This document shows, in pieces, positions 59,404 to 64,000 of a stretch of 64,000 nt of DNA (its first letter is position 1; every line of letters begins with the position of its first letter). Both the position numbers and the translations under genes were made by a program. This stretch comes from Ectobius pallidus. Lineage: Eukaryota; Arthropoda; Insecta; Blattodea; Ectobiidae. The notes beneath the pieces were generated by a model. It saw only the letters and a list, made by a program, of their open reading frames with translations, did no database searches and had not been told where the DNA came from. The DNA lies in NCBI GenBank assembly GCA_964059195.1, contig CAXKWD010000008.1:47038502-47102501 (forward strand). Reading direction: 5' to 3'.

Positions 59404-61209
59404 CAGATCGCGCACCTCAAGAGTGCCTCTGGACGACCGTTAACTCAGGTCAAAACATTCCTTGGAATGCAGGGGGTTGGGAAGGGTTGTACAGATCGGT
59501 TCGAAAACATGCGGTCGAGAGAGCTTAGTATTGCTTGCGTGCGTATCCACTACCCTAGAAAGTAGTAGTGGTCCGGAGTTGTGATTTATTTGAAAGAATA
59601 TTTAGTTATATTTGTTTGTGTAGTGTCATTGGATTTGCCTGAAAATGCCACCTATATTATCCAAATTTAATGGTAAAGTCGTGCATAGCCAAATAACATG
59701 AGAGGTAGTGTATAATGTCCTAAACTTTATGGATAGTGAAGCTAAAAATGGCGAAGTCTTAATCCCTCTAAGAAAAGTACAGGAAAGGACAGCTTCTGCC
59801 ACGGGTGTAGGCCTACGTACGATACGTAAAATTAAAAATGAAGGAGAAAAACTGACGTCCGCTGCAACGTCTCCATCGACGTTCAGTACGCCTAATAAAA
59901 CGCGTAACTGTAAAAAACCAGTGACGGGGCTAGATAATTTTGATGAATGTGCTGTAAGACGAATAGTACATAATTTCTATAAGACTGAAAAATGCGTTCC
60001 AACTGTAGAAACACTTCGTGAAAAAACTAAAGGAGGAGATAAATTACGAGGGCGGGAAAACGAGTCTAAGGAAAATTTTGTGTAATTTAGGATTCAGGTG
60101 GAGGAAAACAAAAACAAAAAGAAAAATATTAATAGAAAAACACGATATCAGGGAAACACGAATTTCTTTTCTGAGGAATATTGCAAAATATAGAAAAGAA
60201 GGAAGACCTATTGTTTATATGGACGAAACGTATATTCTTTCTTCTCACGTAACTGGAAATTCATGGAATGGTGACACTAATGAAGGCCTACATCAACCAA
60301 TTTCGAAAGGTGAACGTTTAATTATAGTTAACGCTGGGGGTGAGAATGGCTTTATTCCGAATGCACTTTTGATATGGAAGTCGACACAAGCCAGTGGAGA
60401 CTACCATCATCAAATGAATGCTACAAATTTTGAAAAGTGGTTACTTTAAAAACTTATACCAAATCTGAGGCCAAATTCTGTTCGCATTGTAGACAATGCA
60501 CCATATCATAATGTGCAAGTTGATAAAGCCCCAAATTCAAATAGCAAAAAGTGTGATATGATTGCCTGGCTTCATGAACAAAATATTGATTTTGATGAAA
60601 GCATTCTCAAACCACAATTATACAAAATTATTTTGTTGCATAAACCAGCACAAAAGAAATTCTCTATGGATCGGATATGCGCTGCTTACGGTCATTCTGT
60701 ACTTCGTCTCCCCCCGTATAATCCGGATTTAAATCCAATAGAAAGAATCTGGGCTGAAATGAAACAGTATGTTGGTGTTAGAAATACCACGTTTAAAACG
60801 CAACATGTTAGACAGTTATGCGAAGAAAAGTTTAGTACAATGGATGATGCATGGAAACCGCTTTGTGAAAGCGTAAAAAGGCTAGAAAATATCTATATGG
60901 AAAATGAAGGTATCATCGACTCAGTTGTAGATCAATTAATTGTAACATTAGGCGAAGTGAATAGTGATGAAAGCAGTAGTGATAACAACGCTAGCTCCAG
61001 TGATGATAGTGATAGTAACTAAGGAAAGCAGATGGTATCAATTTCGCTGTGACCTGCACTGGTGAGTTTTCTTCTCATTTAACTTAAAGAACTTATGTTT
61101 TTGTTATGACATGCGTGCATGAGGAACTTGCAACCAACCCCTCCCGTCATCTTCTGGCGCCCGTGGTTTTGTGACGTGGCAGACCGGCAGACCTGAGGTG
61201 CGCGATCTG
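59404..61209 (+). mobile_element. Complete-looking Tc1/mariner-superfamily transposon (DD82E type)
   Basis: TIRs CAGATCGCGCACCTCA (59404) and TGAGGTGCGCGATCTG (to 61209) are flanked by TA (59402-59403, 61210-61211). Length is 1806 bp. It encodes one transposase with two lesions. The insertion splits a LINE remnant, so it is younger than that LINE. Confidence 0.9.
59708..61022 (+). pseudogene. DDE transposase, one frameshift and one in-frame stop
   Basis: Frame 1 (59708-60085) has a helix-turn-helix-like start (VQERTASATGVGLRTIRKIK). A one-base shift near 60020 moves to the second frame (LRKILCNLGFRWRKTKTKRK). A TAA at 60447-60449 interrupts after FEKWLL, and the frame continues to 61022. Catalytic triad: YMDETYI, then IVDNAPYH, then YNPDLNPIERIWAEMK. 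By my count 82 residues separate the second Asp and the Glu, far more than the 34-41 of classical Tc1/mariner. The C-terminus is Ser/Asp-rich (SDNNASSSDDSDSN). The two lesions make it inactive, but the copy looks recent. Confidence 0.88.
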
Positions 61210-62034
61210 TAGTTATTTTGTGTTGTTTCTTTAGGATTTTTTCTCGATGTTTTCAATAATTTACATGCCTCTGAGCTTCCTTTTCCTCCACCTAGGTTAT
61301 CTATTGTATTACAGGTCTTTTCACAATTCTTATTTTTTCCTTCTGTCACTATTTTTCTTATTTTTGCTTGTTGGTGCTCTTAATTCTATCTTATCCTGGA
61401 TATTTTGTGTATTTAGCCATTTTAAATATCTCTCTTTCTGTATTTGTACCTCTTTCTCTATCTTTGCATGAAAATAATATAGAGAATTTTTCCCTGCACA
61501 TTTAATTACTTCATCTAGAGCTTTTTTGTTTCCAATAACACCATAATGTCTTGTTTTCTGTTTCCCAATTCTCTAATTTATATTATTCTAATGTTCCATG
61601 TTCCAATTATCATAATCTGTTTCCGTAGTTTTTTGTTTTGTTTACCATTTAATCCATCTAGTTGTATTCTTTTGGGTCTTTTAACAATTCCCCCCCCCCT
61701 GTTGAATGGCTCATTACATTAACCCTCAACTTTGAGGGAAAGGTAATTTTTAATCAAGTTTGTCTTCCTTTAGCCTTTGATAAACCAATTTTGAACTACA
61801 AGGCAGCAGGTGCTAGTTTTGGTCCTCTCTGATGTGCTGAAATGCAGAATTGTAACTTCCCTTAAAGCAAGGAAAATTACCGAATGTGGTCGTAGGAAAG
61901 AGTGGTACTTAAGTACATTGTAAGCCGACTCTGAAAATACTTTGGTGGTAACTGGACCCAGATCCTAGTAACGTTTGAATAATTATTGCTTACTACTCAA
62001 TAAAGGGTTTCTTTTAATTTTGGCTTGACAGAAA

Positions 62035-62256
62035 TTTTCAAGAGAAAGGCACCATTTTAGATACAATTTATTCTGAATCAGATAACATTTTTATCTCCAA
62101 GCAAATTTAATATTTTGAAGAAACAATGTCAACAACATCTTACTTATTCCATGGTTTTTCAACTCGCTCAAAATGATCCTTGGGCTAGTAATTTAGTGTA
62201 CAAGAAGCCTAATATATATATATATATATATATATTAGGCTTCTTGTACACTAAAT

Positions 62257-62293
<37 letters not shown>

Positions 62294-62467
62294 GCTTCTT
62301 GTACACTAAATTACTAGCCCAAGGATCATTTTGAGCGAGTTGAAAAACCATGGAATAAGTAAGATGTTGTTGACATTGTTTCTTCAAAATATTAAATTTG
62401 CTTGGAGATAAAAATGTTATCTGATTCAGAATAAATTGTATCTAAAATGGTGCCTTTCTCTTGAAAA
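62035..62467. repeat. Perfect large palindrome with a (TA)n centre
   Basis: The arm 62035-62213 is, by my reading, an exact reverse complement of 62289-62467 (about 179 bp). Between the arms lies a TA-repeat centre with a third, 27-bp copy of the arm tip (ATTAGGCTTCTTGTACACTA..., 62234-62260). There is no coding content; the 64-aa frame over it is a by-product. Confidence 0.93.
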
Positions 62468-64000
62468 AAAAAATATATATATGTTATAACTATTTACTAA
62501 TCTTAGTACAAAAGGCCCAAATGCCTGTTCAGAAAATTCACAATTTTCAGCAAGTTATTTACATTACAGATTAAAAATTTATTTACATTTACATTTTCGT
62601 ACACCACAGGGTCTGACCCTTTTTATGTATCTGCTTTTATGCAATACTATGGGCATCAGCTTGAGGTCGTCTAAATCTCAGTTAGGCTTATGCTTTCTTT
62701 GTAATTTGGAACTGAATTAGTGCCACCTTACATGTTTAATTCATGAGTGCTTTTGATAATCCACGGAGCCTACTGGTTAATTCCTAGTTTGGACTAAGCC
62801 TACCCTGCATACACCAAAATAATGAGAGAAAGCCAGAAGTCCGCCACAAAATCAGTGCATATTTAATTTTAGGCAATTTTGTCATGTTCATGATTACCCC
62901 TACTGAATTATAGATCCAAAACTCCCGCCCCTTGAATTAATTTAGAGGAAAATTAGCAAAGCCAAAAAAACTAGAAAAATGAAAATCAAATAATTCCCCT
63001 TATATCTAACCCCGAAATTGCAAAACTGAAACTAACAAATTTTGATAGGTAATCAACAGATAATTACAAACAAACCCACTGAAAGGAAAACTCACCTGAG
63101 AAAGGTGTCTCCATGACAGGCCTCCACACAAGCACACAAATGGAATTTAACTAGTCTCGGATGCTTCGAGCTCTGGCCGTAGACTCTGCTCTCCAAATAG
63201 CACTCCCTTAGCGCACGAAAAACCAGCTTACCCCTCACTCATTAGCATAAGACCTGTTTACAAAAGTGAATACTGCACCACATATTTGGTTAAATTAATA
63301 CCAGTACAGCAAGAGAAACCCTACAGAGCAGGAAAGCTTAACCAGGAAAAATGGTAAATTTAACTGCGGTTTTAATGAGAAAAATTGGAGTGTGCCCGCA
63401 CGCCGCTTGGCTCGGTTTATAAGTCGGCTGTAATTACGGGGAGTTTTCGTAAGTACAGCCACAACTCACCGCAACGCAAGCTTTGTATCGGCTGTCCAGC
63501 TAGTTTCTCAGTTCGGTAGAGCGAGATCTTATCTCCGTGGCTAGGTGAAAAATAAATCGGAAGCTAGAAAGGGATATTATTGAAGGTTGAAATATTTACA
63601 AGTCCAATAATTAAAATGGTGAAGATAAATTTAGTTTATTTCTTAAGCTGTTCCAAAAAGTTTGCAGTTCGTTTATAATTTTATCAGAAATCACAGATGA
63701 TGTAAGGTCGTCTATTAGGTTGTCAAGAATGTTTTACGTCGTCGTACTTAGGCTGTATCTTTTACTTATAATATAATATTGTTCACTTCCGTATAAAGTG
63801 TTACACACGCGCTGGTACCTTAATGTTTAGATTTCCTATCCTCAATTTCTATAGCGCGGAATTCGTTTCTAACTTAGGTGACAATTAATAGCTCCACCTT
63901 AATAACAATAATATTTACTTTGGTTACTGTATAATAAATCAATCTCGCGCGTTCCCATGTCTGTATGGTATCTCTGCGCGGGTTAATAAAAACTTGCCTA
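62468..64000. other. Right end of window, no gene recognised
   Basis: Mixed-composition sequence. GC-richer text with a TATA-like GGTTTATAAGTCGG at about 63413 could be an LTR or promoter, but nothing supports a transcript. No DOCK exon is seen here. Confidence 0.35.

Larger units (their letters stand above)
59220..61700 (-). pseudogene. LINE linker/RT-start fragment split by a DDE transposon
   Basis: Minus-strand text on the right (61700-61212) reads CAGKNS, then KDREKGTNTEREIFK; on the left of the insertion it continues SWEKYFKELMTENREECLDT. The phrase (S)WEKYFxELM is the usual LINE segment between the endonuclease and RT. The transposon 59404-61209 lies exactly between the two halves. Several stops are present. 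Confidence 0.6.

Noticed and set aside
62115..62309. 64-codon frame with IYIYIYI runs
   Set aside because: It spans the palindrome arm and the TA repeats.
63380..63560. TATA-like box and GC-richer block as a host promoter
   Set aside because: No downstream coding region or CpG-type structure is visible; a transposon LTR is as likely.
1..64000. CRISPR arrays, tRNA or rRNA genes, bacterial operons
   Set aside because: None seen; tRNA-like boxes occur only within SINEs.

Overview
The window is animal genomic DNA, almost certainly from an insect with a large, repeat-rich genome. The evidence is a conserved eukaryotic gene split by GT-AG introns, tRNA-derived SINEs, LINEs, Penelope-like, Ty3/Gypsy and BEL/Pao elements, hAT, Tc1/mariner-type and Helitron transposons, and AT-rich introns. 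A hemimetabolous insect such as a cockroach or termite would fit, but that is a guess from repeat style. No rRNA, tRNA gene, CRISPR array or operon was seen.

The one clear host gene lies on the + strand. Eight exons (2927-3117, 3960-4060, 10677-10920, 21790-21976, 34278-34423, 40474-40578, 40675-40950, 46779-46938) join in frame into about 470 codons of a DOCK-family Rho/Rac exchange factor. They cover the helical region between the lipid-binding DHR-1 domain and the catalytic DHR-2 domain. The 5' and 3' parts of the gene lie outside the window, and 46939-64000 shows no further exon. The protein looks most like the DOCK-A/B group (Myoblast city/DOCK180 or Sponge/DOCK3-4), and no frame break is visible in these exons.

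Nearly everything else is mobile DNA in introns, often nested. 1-2900: LINE and Penelope-like remnants. 4063-7517: a Penelope-like element with an 850-bp inverted repeat, whose target-site duplication starts at the third base of a DOCK intron. 11.4-15.1 kb: SINEs and a multi-level nest (SINE > hAT-like element > foldback > hAT MITE). 15.2-21.2 kb: a LINE split by a MITE, and a very young Gypsy derivative in which a glutamine-rich coding segment is fused to the integrase tail. 23.3-28.2 kb: R4/Dong-like restriction-enzyme-type LINEs sitting in TAA/ATT microsatellites, one copy rearranged into three blocks. 29.9-33.3 kb: a hAT element holding a hAT MITE and a TIR element that itself holds a pogo/Tigger-like element. 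33.4-45.5 kb: a SINE, LINEs (one with a 2A-like motif) and a Helitron.

After the last visible exon, 47.5-62.5 kb is a dense transposon stack. It holds a foldback hairpin, Tc1/mariner-type elements, a LINE broken by at least three insertions, a gutted LTR element with near-identical LTRs, a hAT-like MITE, a DDE transposon whose last two catalytic residues are 82 residues apart, and an apparently perfect 433-bp palindromic structure. Apart from the DOCK exons, all coding traces appear to be transposon-derived or broken, with one unidentified exon-like segment at 28.3-28.6 kb.
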